From positions 1,054,001 to 1,118,000 of the forward strand of contig NZ_JBEPJZ010000001.1 of NCBI RefSeq assembly GCF_040496035.1: a DNA stretch of 64,000 nt, given 5' to 3'. Both the position numbers and the translations under genes were made by a program. The notes under the pieces were generated by a model. That model was not told where the DNA came from, did not search any database, and saw only the letters and a program-made list of their open reading frames with translations. The stretch is from Agromyces sp. SYSU T00194. GTDB taxonomy: Bacteria; Actinomycetota; Actinomycetes; Actinomycetales; Microbacteriaceae. Of this stretch, positions 53,664 to 62,557 are shown piece by piece. How positions within the stretch are numbered: the first letter of the stretch is position 1; every line of letters starts with the position of its first letter.

Positions 53664-55232
53664 ATGCGCATGACACCCGCCCGCCGCCGCACGGCATGGG
53701 CTGCCACCATCGGCGTGGTGAGCGCGGGGGCGCTGCTGGCTGCCGCCGAGCTCGTCGCGGTGCTCCTCGCACGCAACGCGAGCGTGCTGCTCGCGATCGG
53801 CGCGTTCGTGATCGACGTCGTGCCGCGTCCGCTGAAGGAACTCGCGATCACGACGCTCGGCACCGCCGACAAGCCGGTGCTGCTGGTCGGCGTGGCGGTG
53901 GCGGCGGGCGTCGCAGCGGCGCTCGCGGGCGTGCTGGAGGTGCGGCGCCCGGGGTGGGGGGCCGCGGCCTTCGTCGTCGGCGCGGCGCTCGCGACGGCCG
54001 CCGCCGTCACCCGCGCCGGCACCGGCGCGCTCGCCTGGGTGCCCCCGGTGGTCGGGGGAGCGGTGGGCGTCGGCGTGCTGGTGCTGCTCGCGCGACTGCT
54101 GCGCCGAGCGGATGCCCCTGAGCCGGCCGACCCGCCGACGGATGCCTCTCCCGGCATCGCCCGCCGGTCGTTCCTCCGGGCGACGGCGATCGCGTCGGTC
54201 TCCGCCGTGCTGGTCGGCGCCGGGGCTGCGGCGGCTCGGCTGGGCAGCAGTGCCGTCGGCGCGGTACGTGAGGCGCTGCGCCTGCCGGCTCCGCGCTCGC
54301 GGGTCGCGGTGCCCGGTGCCGCGCAGCTCGACATTCCCGGGCTCAGCCCCCTGATCACCTCGAACGCCGACTTCTACCGCGTCGACACCGCGCTCTCGGT
54401 GCCCCGGGTCGATCCGTCGACCTGGCGCCTGACGATCGATGGGCTGGTGGAGCGCCCGGTCGAGCTCGGCTTCGACGAGCTGGTCGCGATGGGCCTCGAC
54501 GAGTACGCGATCACGCTCACCTGCGTCTCGAACGAGGTCGGCGGCGACCTGGTCGACACGGCGATCTGGCTGGGCGTGCCGGTGCGCGAGGTGCTCCGGC
54601 TCGCCGGGCCCCGTGCGGGTGCCGACATGGTGCTCTCGCGCAGCGTCGACGGGTTCACCGCGAGCACGCCGCTGGCATCGCTCACCGACGACGGGCTCGA
54701 CGCGATCCTCGCGGTCGGCATGAACGGCGAGCCGCTGCCGCTCGAGCACGGCTTCCCGGTGCGCATGGTCGTGCCGGGCCTGTACGGCTACGTGTCGGCG
54801 ACCAAGTGGCTGACGGAGCTGCGCGTCACGACCTTCGCCGACGACGAGGCGTACTGGACCCCGCGCGGCTACAGCGCCACCGCCCCGATCAAGCTCTCGT
54901 CACGGGTCGACACCCCGAAGCTCGGCGCGGCCGTCGCCGCCGGTCGCGTGCCGATCGCCGGCGTCGCGTGGGCGCAGACGGTCGGCATCGCGCGGGTCGA
55001 GGTGCGCATCGACGACGGCGACTGGCAGGACGCGACGCTCGCCGAGGCGCTCGCCGACGACACGTGGGTGCAGTGGGTACTGGAGTGGGACGCCGAGCCC
55101 GGCACGCACTACCTGACGGTGCGCGCCACCGACCGCGCCGGCACGCTGCAGACCGAGGAGCCGGCGCCGATCGCGCCCGACGGCTCGACGGGCTGGCAGC
55201 GCACGCTCGTCACGGTCACCGAGGCCGGCTGA
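53664..55232 (+). CDS. Membrane-anchored molybdopterin-dependent oxidoreductase (sulfite-oxidase/MsrP family)
   Basis: 522 residues. N-terminus: four transmembrane helices (about 10-150; GVVSAGALLAAAELVAVLLA, PVLLVGVAVAAGVAAALAGVL and others), then RRSFLRATAIASVSAVLVGA, a twin-arginine-like element inside the chain. The molybdopterin domain has the Mo-ligating Cys in ITLTCVSNEVGGDLVDTA, plus NADFYRVDTALSVPRVD and PLPLEHGFPVRMVVPGLYGY. The final ~100 residues are an Mo-co dimerisation (Ig-like) domain. It is probably an extracytoplasmic oxidoreductase acting with a respiratory or periplasmic electron partner; sulfite or methionine sulfoxide are family substrates. Confidence 0.92.
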   Translation: MRMTPARRRTAWAATIGVVSAGALLAAAELVAVLLARNASVLLAIGAFVIDVVPRPLKELAITTLGTADKPVLLVGVAVAAGVAAALAGVLEVRRPGWGAAAFVVGAALATAAAVTRAGTGALAWVPPVVGGAVGVGVLVLLARLLRRADAPEPADPPTDASPGIARRSFLRATAIASVSAVLVGAGAAAARLGSSAVGAVREALRLPAPRSRVAVPGAAQLDIPGLSPLITSNADFYRVDTALSVPRVDPSTWRLTIDGLVERPVELGFDELVAMGLDEYAITLTCVSNEVGGDLVDTAIWLGVPVREVLRLAGPRAGADMVLSRSVDGFTASTPLASLTDDGLDAILAVGMNGEPLPLEHGFPVRMVVPGLYGYVSATKWLTELRVTTFADDEAYWTPRGYSATAPIKLSSRVDTPKLGAAVAAGRVPIAGVAWAQTVGIARVEVRIDDGDWQDATLAEALADDTWVQWVLEWDAEPGTHYLTVRATDRAGTLQTEEPAPIAPDGSTGWQRTLVTVTEAG

Positions 55233-55271
55233 GCAGCGGCATCCGGTGCCACCCGCCCGACGCCGAGCGGC

Positions 55272-55691
55272 TCACCCGTCCGCGGCCGGTCGCGACCCGC
55301 GCAGCTCGCGCGAGACGGCCTCGCCGAGCAACTGGCCTCCGCTCGTGGTGAGCGCTCGTCTCCAGGGGAGCACCCCCTCGATCTCGATCTGGATCGACAT
55401 CGACAGCACCGTCCGGATGAGCACGATCAGTCCGAGGATCGCCGCGTCCTCGAGCGACGGCTTCGACGTGATCGTGCGGATCAGGTCGGCCGCGACGAGC
55501 ACCTCGAGGCCCAGCAGGATGGCCGCGCCCAGGGTCGTGCGCAGCACCTGGTACGCCGAGTGCCCACCGGCGCCGCGCCGAAGTGCGCGCATCGCGAGGA
55601 CCACCGCGATGACCGCGCCCACGATCATCGCGCCCGCACCGGCGGCCTCGAACCCGATGGCGACGGCGGTGAAGACCTCCTCCATGTCCAC
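55272..55691 (-). CDS. DUF1622 family membrane protein
   Basis: 139 residues, ATG 55691 with GGAGG directly upstream. Three TM segments. The hallmark stretch ILLGLEVLVAADLIRTITSK and the C-terminal LIVLIRTVLSMSIQIEIEGV followed by LPWRRA define DUF1622. Function unknown; chromosomal members are common in actinobacteria. It is convergent with the oxidoreductase gene. Confidence 0.9.
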   Translation of the reverse strand: MDMEEVFTAVAIGFEAAGAGAMIVGAVIAVVLAMRALRRGAGGHSAYQVLRTTLGAAILLGLEVLVAADLIRTITSKPSLEDAAILGLIVLIRTVLSMSIQIEIEGVLPWRRALTTSGGQLLGEAVSRELRGSRPAADG

Positions 55692-55779
55692 GGGGTCAGG
55701 CTAGCGCCGACTCGGGCTTCTCGACACCGGGATGTCGACGCGACCCGCCTGCATCCGTCAGCGCGCCCGACGACGGCCG

Positions 55780-55822
55780 ACGGGGCGGACCCATCCCGGT
55801 CTCCCGGGTGGACCCGCCCCGT
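55780..55822 (-). terminator. Terminator after the M14 peptidase gene
   Basis: Outer stem ACGGGGCGG (55780-55788) pairs with 55814-55822; an inner CCCGG/CCGGG stem closes a short loop. Located 21 bp past the peptidase stop. Confidence 0.7.
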
Positions 55823-55842
55823 TCGGGCGGTGCGGTCGCCTG

Positions 55843-58800
55843 TCAGCCGAGCAGGTGGTCCAGCGAGCGGGACATCACCTCGTTGCGCTCCGCCTGGGTC
55901 GAGATGCCCTCGAAGCCGAAGCCGAACAGCAGCGTGTCGTCCGTGGCGACGATGGCCGCGACCTCGAAGAGCACGCCCACGCGCTTCCAGTCGTTCGCGT
56001 TGCCGGCGCTGCCCTCGGGAGCCCCGGGAACCGACCATGCACCCAGGTCGGTCTCGAAGCTCTCGGTCGTCGGGCTGCCGTCGATGTCGACCGTGACGTC
56101 GTCGACGAAGATACCGAGGTCGCCCGTCGCCCAGTCGGTCGCGTAGCTGATCGACACCTCGATCTCGCTGCCCGCGTAGGCGGACAGGTCGATCGACCAG
56201 GTCTCGACGCCATCGGAGGCGCCGGTCGCCGCGTTCCACTCGCCGGTCGTGCCGACCGGGTTGCAGGCGAGGTCCTGGTAGTGGAACAGGAACGGATGCA
56301 GCTCGGTGGCCCAACCCGACGCGCAGGAGTCGCCCGTGCCGGTGCCGGTGTGGCCGTTCGAGTCGGGCAGCGTGGTCCAGTCGTCCTGGCCCACGGTGTG
56401 GACCTCGACGAACATGTAGTCCCAGTTCGCCTCGATGCCGTACGAGGTCAGGAACTCGAGGCTCGCCGTGCTCGCTCCCGTGAGATCGATCGTGCGCGAG
56501 AGTCGCTTGTACGCGGCATCCGCATGATCGGTCGCCATCTGCCAGTCGCCAGTGACCGGTTCGTACGGGGTGAGGCCCCCGACGTCCCAGCTGGCGAACC
56601 GCTCGGAGGCGAACTGCGGGAACTCGCTCTCGGGGAGCACGCTCGACGTGACGATGAACGACGCGGTGCCGGTGGAGACGGCGCCCGGAGCGCCCTGGTT
56701 GTCGGCACTGTCGCCGCCGTCGAGCCCGAACGTGTAACCGTCGAAGACGCCTCCGTTGCCGCTGACGTCGAGCGCCGTGCCGTCGGCCGCGAGGCCGCCG
56801 CGACGGGCCCGGCTGTTCGCGCCGAACCAGTACTGGTAGACGTCGTCGGTCATCACCAGGCAGTCGCCGCCGTGGCACACCTCGTCGGGTGCCCCGTTGG
56901 TGCCGTAGTCCAGCGGGAAGAACTCCTCGAATCCGGCGTTCTTGCCGGTGGCGAGCACCTTGCCGCCCTCGTTGAGGTAGTCGCGCATGACCATGTTCAT
57001 CTCGTGCGCGAGGAGGGTGGTGTCGAGCCCGCCCTGGTAGTCGGTCACGAGCTTGTCGCCCTCGTACCAGATCACGGCGTCGTAGTGGTTGAGGATGCCC
57101 GTGGCGCTCGGCGCCGGACCGGTGACCCCCACGTCGTACACGTCGTAGCTCACGCCGTTGGCGTCGAGCGCATCGGTGTAGTAGTCGAGGTACTGGAGCG
57201 GTGCGCTGCCGCCCAGACCGGTGCCCGGGCTGTTGTCGGAGACGATCAGCACGTCGGCGCCGGTCGCTTCAGCCGAGACGTCGAACGTGAAGTGGTCGCT
57301 CTCGACCTTGCTCGCATTCGCGGCGCCGCCGCCGGACGGCGTGTCCAGTGCGCTGAACCACACCTCGACGGAATCGCCCGCCGAGAGCCCCGTCACCGTC
57401 GCGCGATACTCGCCGTACCAGAGGTTGCCCTCGTCGCCGTAGACCTCGCCGCCGGCCCATTCGCCGGCCGCCTTCGTGGCTACGGGTCCGCCGTTGACGG
57501 AACTGTGCATGCGCAGCTGCTTGAACTCGCGCTTGGCCCAGACGGCGACCTCCTGCGAGTCGCCCCAGCTCTCCTCGAACTCCTGCACCTCGAAGTCCGC
57601 GGCCACGAGGCCGAGGGACGAGACCGGGTTCGCCGGGTCGGCGGCCGACTCGGCCATCGAGAGGGCGTAGTCGAGGTTGTGCTCGAACTCGACCTGCACG
57701 AGGGTCTCGTCGTCGGGGAACTCGAACTGCGAGCGACCGTCGCAATAGTCGTCGGGGAGCGTGCTCTCCTCGTAGCCGAGCGCCGTCTGGCACGTCGCCA
57801 GCTCGGGCGTGTAGGCCATGATCCCGTGCGCGTCGCCGGCGTGATCCGTGGTGTCGCCGTTCGTGATGTACAGCTCGGCCGAAAGATCGGGGTCGTAGCC
57901 CGGGATCGCCGGGTTCGCGTCGTCACCCGCGAGCGCGATGTTCACGATGTCGTCCGGGCTCGGGCTGTCGACCTGCCAGCCGGTTCCGTAGAGGATCAGC
58001 TCCGCTGCGGAGTGGTAGTTGACCATGAACGCGAAGTCGATCGACCCCATCAGGTCGTCCATCGCCTGCGTCTCGGGCTCGGACTGCGGCGCCGTGCCCC
58101 GGTAGGTCTGGCCGCTCGGGTTGTCGCTCGACCCCTCGTTGTCGTACCCCCAGTTGGTGGCGAAGTTGCGGTTGAGGTCCACGCCGTCGATCGTCGTGAT
58201 CTCGCCGTCGCCGTTGTTGTCGGCGAGGTTCTTGCGCCACAGGCGCTGACCCTCCTCGAAGGTCCAGTCGTAGCCGTCGGGGTTGGCCGAGATGACGAAC
58301 CACAGCTCGGTCGAGTCGAGGATGTCGGTGACCCGCTGGTCGCTCCCGTAGTTCGACAGGACGTAGTTCAGCAGGCGGCTGTTCACCTCGGGGGTGATCC
58401 ACTCACGCGCGTGCTGGTTCGAGATGTACAGCACCGCCGGGCGCGAGCCCGCCTTCTTGGTGTCGGCCTTCTCGGTCACGCGCATGGCGTAGATGTCCTG
58501 GCCCTGCACCGACTGGCCGATGGTGATGAGTTCGGTCAGGTCGTCGTACTGCTGGGCGAGGTGTTCCATCTCGGCCTTGTGTCCGCCCGGGCTGGACCAC
58601 TTGCGGTAGACCTCGTAGCCGTCGTCGCCTTCCTCGAAGGCGGCGTCGACCGTGGGCACGCCGTCCTTGTTGCGCGTGAGGTCGATCTCGATGTCGTAGG
58701 CCTTGTGCGCCTTGTTGGCCTCGGCCGGCGACATGACGGCTGAGACATGCAGGCTGCCGTCGTCGTTCGGCTCGGTCCCGACGATGTCGTAGCCGTCGGC

Positions 58801-58986
58801 GATCAGCGCGGCGACCACGTCCGCGGGAGCGTCGAACTCGTAGAGGTCCAGGCGGCCACCCGCCTGCGACTGCTCCGGGGGTGAGGACTCCGGGGGATCA
58901 GCGAATGCGCTGGTCGGCACGACCGTCAGGCCGAGTACTGCGACTGCTGCGACTGCAAGAAACTTCACCCGCGAACGCGTGTTCAT
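55843..58986 (-). CDS. Large secreted M14-family zinc carboxypeptidase
   Basis: 1047 residues from ATG 58986, GGAGGGG upstream. A Sec signal peptide (RVKFLAVAAVAVLGLTV, cleavage near SAFA) is followed by a propeptide-like region. The M14 domain (about 120-440) has Zn motif YISNQHAREWITPEV (HxxE), DGYDWTFEEGQRLWRKN, third ligand in VNYHSAAELILYG, and catalytic Glu in VQVEFEHNLDYAL. A middle ~250 residues contains a ThuA/GATase-like segment (VIWYEGDKLVTDY). The C-terminal ~280 residues resemble the MAM/immune-inhibitor-A-like sandwich (SLEFLTSYGIEANWDYMFVE). No cell-wall anchor, so probably released. Several times the size of simple M14 enzymes. Confidence 0.93.
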   Translation of the reverse strand: MNTRSRVKFLAVAAVAVLGLTVVPTSAFADPPESSPPEQSQAGGRLDLYEFDAPADVVAALIADGYDIVGTEPNDDGSLHVSAVMSPAEANKAHKAYDIEIDLTRNKDGVPTVDAAFEEGDDGYEVYRKWSSPGGHKAEMEHLAQQYDDLTELITIGQSVQGQDIYAMRVTEKADTKKAGSRPAVLYISNQHAREWITPEVNSRLLNYVLSNYGSDQRVTDILDSTELWFVISANPDGYDWTFEEGQRLWRKNLADNNGDGEITTIDGVDLNRNFATNWGYDNEGSSDNPSGQTYRGTAPQSEPETQAMDDLMGSIDFAFMVNYHSAAELILYGTGWQVDSPSPDDIVNIALAGDDANPAIPGYDPDLSAELYITNGDTTDHAGDAHGIMAYTPELATCQTALGYEESTLPDDYCDGRSQFEFPDDETLVQVEFEHNLDYALSMAESAADPANPVSSLGLVAADFEVQEFEESWGDSQEVAVWAKREFKQLRMHSSVNGGPVATKAAGEWAGGEVYGDEGNLWYGEYRATVTGLSAGDSVEVWFSALDTPSGGGAANASKVESDHFTFDVSAEATGADVLIVSDNSPGTGLGGSAPLQYLDYYTDALDANGVSYDVYDVGVTGPAPSATGILNHYDAVIWYEGDKLVTDYQGGLDTTLLAHEMNMVMRDYLNEGGKVLATGKNAGFEEFFPLDYGTNGAPDEVCHGGDCLVMTDDVYQYWFGANSRARRGGLAADGTALDVSGNGGVFDGYTFGLDGGDSADNQGAPGAVSTGTASFIVTSSVLPESEFPQFASERFASWDVGGLTPYEPVTGDWQMATDHADAAYKRLSRTIDLTGASTASLEFLTSYGIEANWDYMFVEVHTVGQDDWTTLPDSNGHTGTGTGDSCASGWATELHPFLFHYQDLACNPVGTTGEWNAATGASDGVETWSIDLSAYAGSEIEVSISYATDWATGDLGIFVDDVTVDIDGSPTTESFETDLGAWSVPGAPEGSAGNANDWKRVGVLFEVAAIVATDDTLLFGFGFEGISTQAERNEVMSRSLDHLLG

Positions 58987-59156
58987 TGGTGCTTCCCCTC
59001 CTACACCGCTCCATTGCGGCTACGGACCCCTTGGTTCGGATGTTGCACTTGGGCTTGAACGTACTCCATCGAGGGGTCCCCTGAACAGGGGTCGTCTGCG
59101 GCGCAGGACGCTCCGAGCTGCTTCGGCGCCCGGCCACGGCCGGTATCGGCCGTCCG

Positions 59157-59297
59157 CTACGAGGGTTCGGTCGTACGGATCAGGCCGCAGTCGACGCACG
59201 ACCACGCGACGAGGAATCGCTCGTCGTCGAGGATCTCGAATCGCATTGGGTCGCCGCACGTCGGGCATGCTCGCATGTCCGCCGCGCGCGCCATCAT
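59157..59297 (-). CDS. Small zinc-ribbon protein (46 residues)
   Basis: A short frame starting at tandem ATG ATG (59297). It carries two CxxC pairs in ACPTCGDPMRFEILDDERFL and WSCVDCGLIRTTEPS, spaced about 24 residues apart, the geometry of a rubredoxin-like zinc ribbon. Composition and frame are protein-like, and it ends with TAG before the peptidase promoter. It is too short for many gene finders. Many actinobacteria carry such orphan zinc ribbons; the role is unknown. It may be cotranscribed with the dodecin gene 58 bp upstream. Confidence 0.7.
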   Translation of the reverse strand: MMARAADMRACPTCGDPMRFEILDDERFLVAWSCVDCGLIRTTEPS

Positions 59298-59355
59298 GCG
59301 CTCAGCCTACGACTGAGCGCCGTCACCGAACTCCCGTTCGGCGGACCCGTTCGGC

Positions 59356-59562
59356 CTACTCCGGCTTGTACTTGAAGGAGAGCTGGATTCGCGTGCGGTA
59401 CACCAGCGCGCCGTCCTCGCCGATCACCACGTCCTGCTTCGCCACCTCCGCCACGCGCAGGTCATGCAGCGACCCTTCGGCGGTGCTGATGGCCTCCCTG
59501 GCCGCTTCCTCCCACGACGTCGCACTCGTACCCACGACATCGATGACTCGATAGACGCTCAT
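59356..59562 (-). CDS. Dodecin
   Basis: 68 residues from ATG 59562, exactly the family length. Pattern SVYRVIDVVGTSATSWEEAA then REAISTAEGSLHDLRVAEV and a C-terminal beta strand YRTRIQLSFKYKP. Dodecins assemble as 12-mers that store and buffer flavins (riboflavin, FMN) or CoA. The larger frame continuing to 60315 is not coding. Confidence 0.94.
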   Translation of the reverse strand: MSVYRVIDVVGTSATSWEEAAREAISTAEGSLHDLRVAEVAKQDVVIGEDGALVYRTRIQLSFKYKPE

Positions 59563-59639
59563 CGTGACCCCCTCGTCACTCGATGATGACTTCTCCAGTG
59601 TGATCGCCTGCCGCCGTGAATGGAAGGGCGGTCGCCCGG

Positions 59640-60452
59640 CTATGCCGACAGGTCTGCCCGGTCGAGTGCCCGGATCAGCCGGGTCGCGACCACGGCGCCG
59701 GCGAGCGCGACGAGGGACAGCAGCACGGCCGGCACGACGGCCTCGGTCGCCCCGTCTGCGAAGAGGAACAGCGAACCCGCGACGACGCTTGCTGCCATCA
59801 CCACGGCGAAGACGAGCCATGGCCCGGCGAGGAAGAGCCCCCACGAGCGGTCCTTGAGCGTCAACCACCCCGTCGCGGAGAGTGCGGGCAGCACTACCGC
59901 AAGATCGATGACGTGCACGGGGTTGCTGATCAGGCCGGCGTCGGTGATGCTCACCGGGGTCCGTCCCGACAGCAGCGCGGGCACGATCTCGCTGAGCCAC
60001 AGCAGCGCGAACAGGATGCCGAGGGTGAGGAGCGCCCAGCCTGCGAGCACGCGGGGCCCCTTCGGCACTTTCGGTTGGTTCCGAAGTACGGGGATCGAGA
60101 AGACGACCGTGAAGACCGAGATTCCGAGGATCGCCGTGTAGAGCAGGAAGAGCTCGTTGAAGTGCACGCCGAAGGCGTAGATGACGAACGCGTACAGCAC
60201 GTAGAAGAGCGCGCCGAGCCAGAGCGGCACACCGATCGAACGGCGCGACTGCAACAGTCGCATCCCGACGATCAGGACTACGGCGGAGACCAGGTTCCCG
60301 ACGTCCTGACCCCACGCCTGGAGCTTCCAGTGCTCGACCTCACGCGCGTAGACGGACGGCAGGAGCAGCCCGAGCAGACTGGACGCCACCACGAGCACGG
60401 CGATGGCGATGGTCGACGCACCGATCCACGACGGGATGCGCTTCTCCTCCAT
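59640..60452 (-). CDS. Multi-pass membrane protein, unknown function
   Basis: 270 residues from ATG 60452. About eight hydrophobic segments (IAIAVLVVASSLLGLLLPSVY, LVSAVVLIVGMRLLQ, PLWLGALFYVLYAFVIYAFG, LYTAILGISVFTVVFSIP, and more). There are no strong motifs apart from HFNELFLLYTAILG. It resembles uncharacterised actinobacterial integral membrane proteins of the DUF-type. It ends 78 bp before the dodecin start; whether they are cotranscribed is unclear. Confidence 0.75.
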   Translation of the reverse strand: MEEKRIPSWIGASTIAIAVLVVASSLLGLLLPSVYAREVEHWKLQAWGQDVGNLVSAVVLIVGMRLLQSRRSIGVPLWLGALFYVLYAFVIYAFGVHFNELFLLYTAILGISVFTVVFSIPVLRNQPKVPKGPRVLAGWALLTLGILFALLWLSEIVPALLSGRTPVSITDAGLISNPVHVIDLAVVLPALSATGWLTLKDRSWGLFLAGPWLVFAVVMAASVVAGSLFLFADGATEAVVPAVLLSLVALAGAVVATRLIRALDRADLSA

Positions 60453-60556
60453 GGCGCATGACTGTAGCCCTCCCTCCCGGTTCTTGTCGCCCCGTACCGG
60501 GGGACGCCCACCCCTACGATGGGTGCGAGCGCCGGGTTGATGTCGGGGAGGCGGAT

Positions 60557-61639
60557 ATGCCGCAGCACGTTCCGTTTCCCAGCGTCGACGCGCTGCTCGA
60601 CCCGTCGGAGCTGAGTCGGGCGCTCGGGCGGCCGGCGACCTCGGTCGCGACCGTTGCGATAGAGGGTGGGGACACGTCGACGGACGCACGATTCTTCAGC
60701 GTCGCGATCGACGACGAGCCGACGCCCAGCCTGTTCCTGAAGATCGTCGACTCGGACCGCGATTGGCTCGCGATGATCACCGCGGACGATCGGCACCGTG
60801 CCGTCACGGTGTGGTCCGAGGGTGTGATCGATCGGATGCCTCCGGAGGTCGATGCCGCGGTGATCGCCTGCGCGGACTGGGACGACGGCTACGCGGTGCT
60901 GATGCCGAACCTGCATTCGGATCTCCTCGCGCCGGGCGTGCCGATGAGTGTGCGCGGCTTCGACGCTCTGCTCGACGCGATGGCCGCCATGCACGCGACA
61001 TTCTGGGGGGATCCCGCGCTCCCCGACGAGGCGTTGGGGCTGTGTTCGGCTGAGGCATTCCTGTCCCACACCTCGCCCGGGAGGGCTGCCGAGCACCGGC
61101 GTCGATTGGACAGCTGGGTCTTCGATCTCATCGATGAGGGCTGGGATCGCCTCCCCGCGATCATGGATCCTGCGCTGGTGCGCGAGCTGCGCGCGCTCAA
61201 CGATGACCCGGCACCGATCACCGCCGCCCTGCAGGCCGGCCCCTCGACCCTCGTCCACAGCGACATCCGGCCGGCGAATGTCGCGATCGGACGCCGCGGC
61301 GGCGTTCCACGGGTGTCGTTCATCGATTGGGGTCGCCCGCTGGCCACCGTGTCATCGATCGACCTCGGGTACCTCCTCGGCTGGACCGCGCTCGAGCGCC
61401 CGTACCCGGTCGAGGAGGCGGTGAGGCGCTACGACGCACGGCTTCGCCAGCGGCTGGGCGAACGAGTCGATGTTTCGAGCTGGGAATCTGTCCGCGACAT
61501 CGGCATCCTCGGTGGGCTTCTCAACACCATCTGCTTCCAGGCGCTGTCCGCCCACGGGGATGACCGACCGGCAGCGGCTCAGGCCCGCGCGCTCACGGAG
61601 TGGGAGCCGTGGTTGCGCCGAGTCGCCGATCGCTTGTGA
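60557..61639 (+). CDS. Aminoglycoside-phosphotransferase-like kinase
   Basis: 360 residues from ATG 60557, GGGGAGG 6 bp upstream. APH fold: catalytic loop LVHSDIRPANVAIG (HxDxxxxN) and metal-binding SFIDWGRPLATVSSIDLGYL (DxG-like DWG). The N-lobe includes SLFLKIVDSDRDW, whose lysine may bind ATP. Members phosphorylate small molecules such as choline, homoserine or antibiotics, so resistance must not be assumed. Monocistronic. Confidence 0.85.
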   Translation: MPQHVPFPSVDALLDPSELSRALGRPATSVATVAIEGGDTSTDARFFSVAIDDEPTPSLFLKIVDSDRDWLAMITADDRHRAVTVWSEGVIDRMPPEVDAAVIACADWDDGYAVLMPNLHSDLLAPGVPMSVRGFDALLDAMAAMHATFWGDPALPDEALGLCSAEAFLSHTSPGRAAEHRRRLDSWVFDLIDEGWDRLPAIMDPALVRELRALNDDPAPITAALQAGPSTLVHSDIRPANVAIGRRGGVPRVSFIDWGRPLATVSSIDLGYLLGWTALERPYPVEEAVRRYDARLRQRLGERVDVSSWESVRDIGILGGLLNTICFQALSAHGDDRPAAAQARALTEWEPWLRRVADRL

Positions 61640-61760
61640 GGATCACAGCGTCCTCCGAACCGAGACGACGGCCGAAGCACGTGTCGCCCCCGTGCATGAC
61701 CGTTCCGGGTGCGCGGCCGCGGTGATGCGTGGACGTGAGCCGCAGCACTAGGCTCCGGAC

Positions 61761-62444
61761 ATGCCGCTGCTCCGAACCGTCGTGGTGCCGGCGCTCGGTG
61801 CGATCGCCGTGCTCGCCGTGACCGGTCGGGCGATTCGGCTCCTCGGCGGTGACGACCCACGTGAGGACCGGGCCGTGCGCTCGCTGCAGGACGCGTTCGG
61901 CCACCATCCGCACGACGACGATGCCGCGGCTGGGGCCGGCTCCTCGGGCACGACCGGGTCACGCGAGCCGATCGACCGCGTCACCGGGCCGCTCTCGTGG
62001 TACTCCGGCGTGCCCCAGACCATTGCGAACGGGCTGATCTGGTGCGGCCTCACCTGGGTGTCGACGCGCGACTGGCGCTCTACGGTCGCCCCGGCCGCGG
62101 TACTCATCCTCGAGACGGCGTGCTTCGTCGCATCCGCCGCGCTCGTGGAACGGCCCAGACCCGAGCGGGTGTGGCGCCCGGAGCAGCCGCACGCGACGTC
62201 GTCCTTCCCCTCTGGGCACACGGCGGCGGCATTCGCGCTGCACGGCACGCTCGCCGACCTGATCGATCGCCACGGCGCCCGGGGCGCGCGGCTCCTCGGG
62301 CCCCTCCTCCGGTACGGGATTCCCGGAGCGATCGCGTTCTCGCGGGTCTACCGTGGCCAGCACCACATCTCGGACACCGTCGCGGGCGCCGTGCTGGGCC
62401 GGTGGAGCGCCGCGATGGTTCGCCGCGAGCTCCTCTCGCCGTAG
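61761..62444 (+). CDS. PAP2-family phosphatase
   Basis: 227 residues. PAP2 motifs C1 VERPRPERVW (variant KxxxxxxRP), C2 SSFPSGHTAAAFALH and C3 FSRVYRGQHHISDTVAG, all with catalytic His/Arg/Asp. Several hydrophobic segments give a membrane-bound enzyme. A His/Asp-rich insert lies near residue 48 (GHHPHDDD). Likely a lipid phosphatase (undecaprenyl-diphosphate or phosphatidate). Confidence 0.88.
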   Translation: MPLLRTVVVPALGAIAVLAVTGRAIRLLGGDDPREDRAVRSLQDAFGHHPHDDDAAAGAGSSGTTGSREPIDRVTGPLSWYSGVPQTIANGLIWCGLTWVSTRDWRSTVAPAAVLILETACFVASAALVERPRPERVWRPEQPHATSSFPSGHTAAAFALHGTLADLIDRHGARGARLLGPLLRYGIPGAIAFSRVYRGQHHISDTVAGAVLGRWSAAMVRRELLSP

Positions 62445-62557
62445 GGCTGGATGCGTCGCAGCGACCCGCGAAGTCCGGAATCCGGGCTGGCGCGTTCTCG
62501 ACACCCGCGTCAGACTGGACTCGGCCAGATGGGTCCGTCGTGGCGAGGGGGCCAGTG

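Noticed and set aside
55732..58743. 1003-codon plus frame opposite the peptidase
   Set aside because: It is antisense to a clear M14 peptidase with a signal peptide and catalytic motifs, and has no recognisable domains.
60557..61639. Aminoglycoside resistance gene
   Set aside because: Only the generic APH fold is visible. The family includes many non-resistance kinases and nothing in context implies antibiotics.
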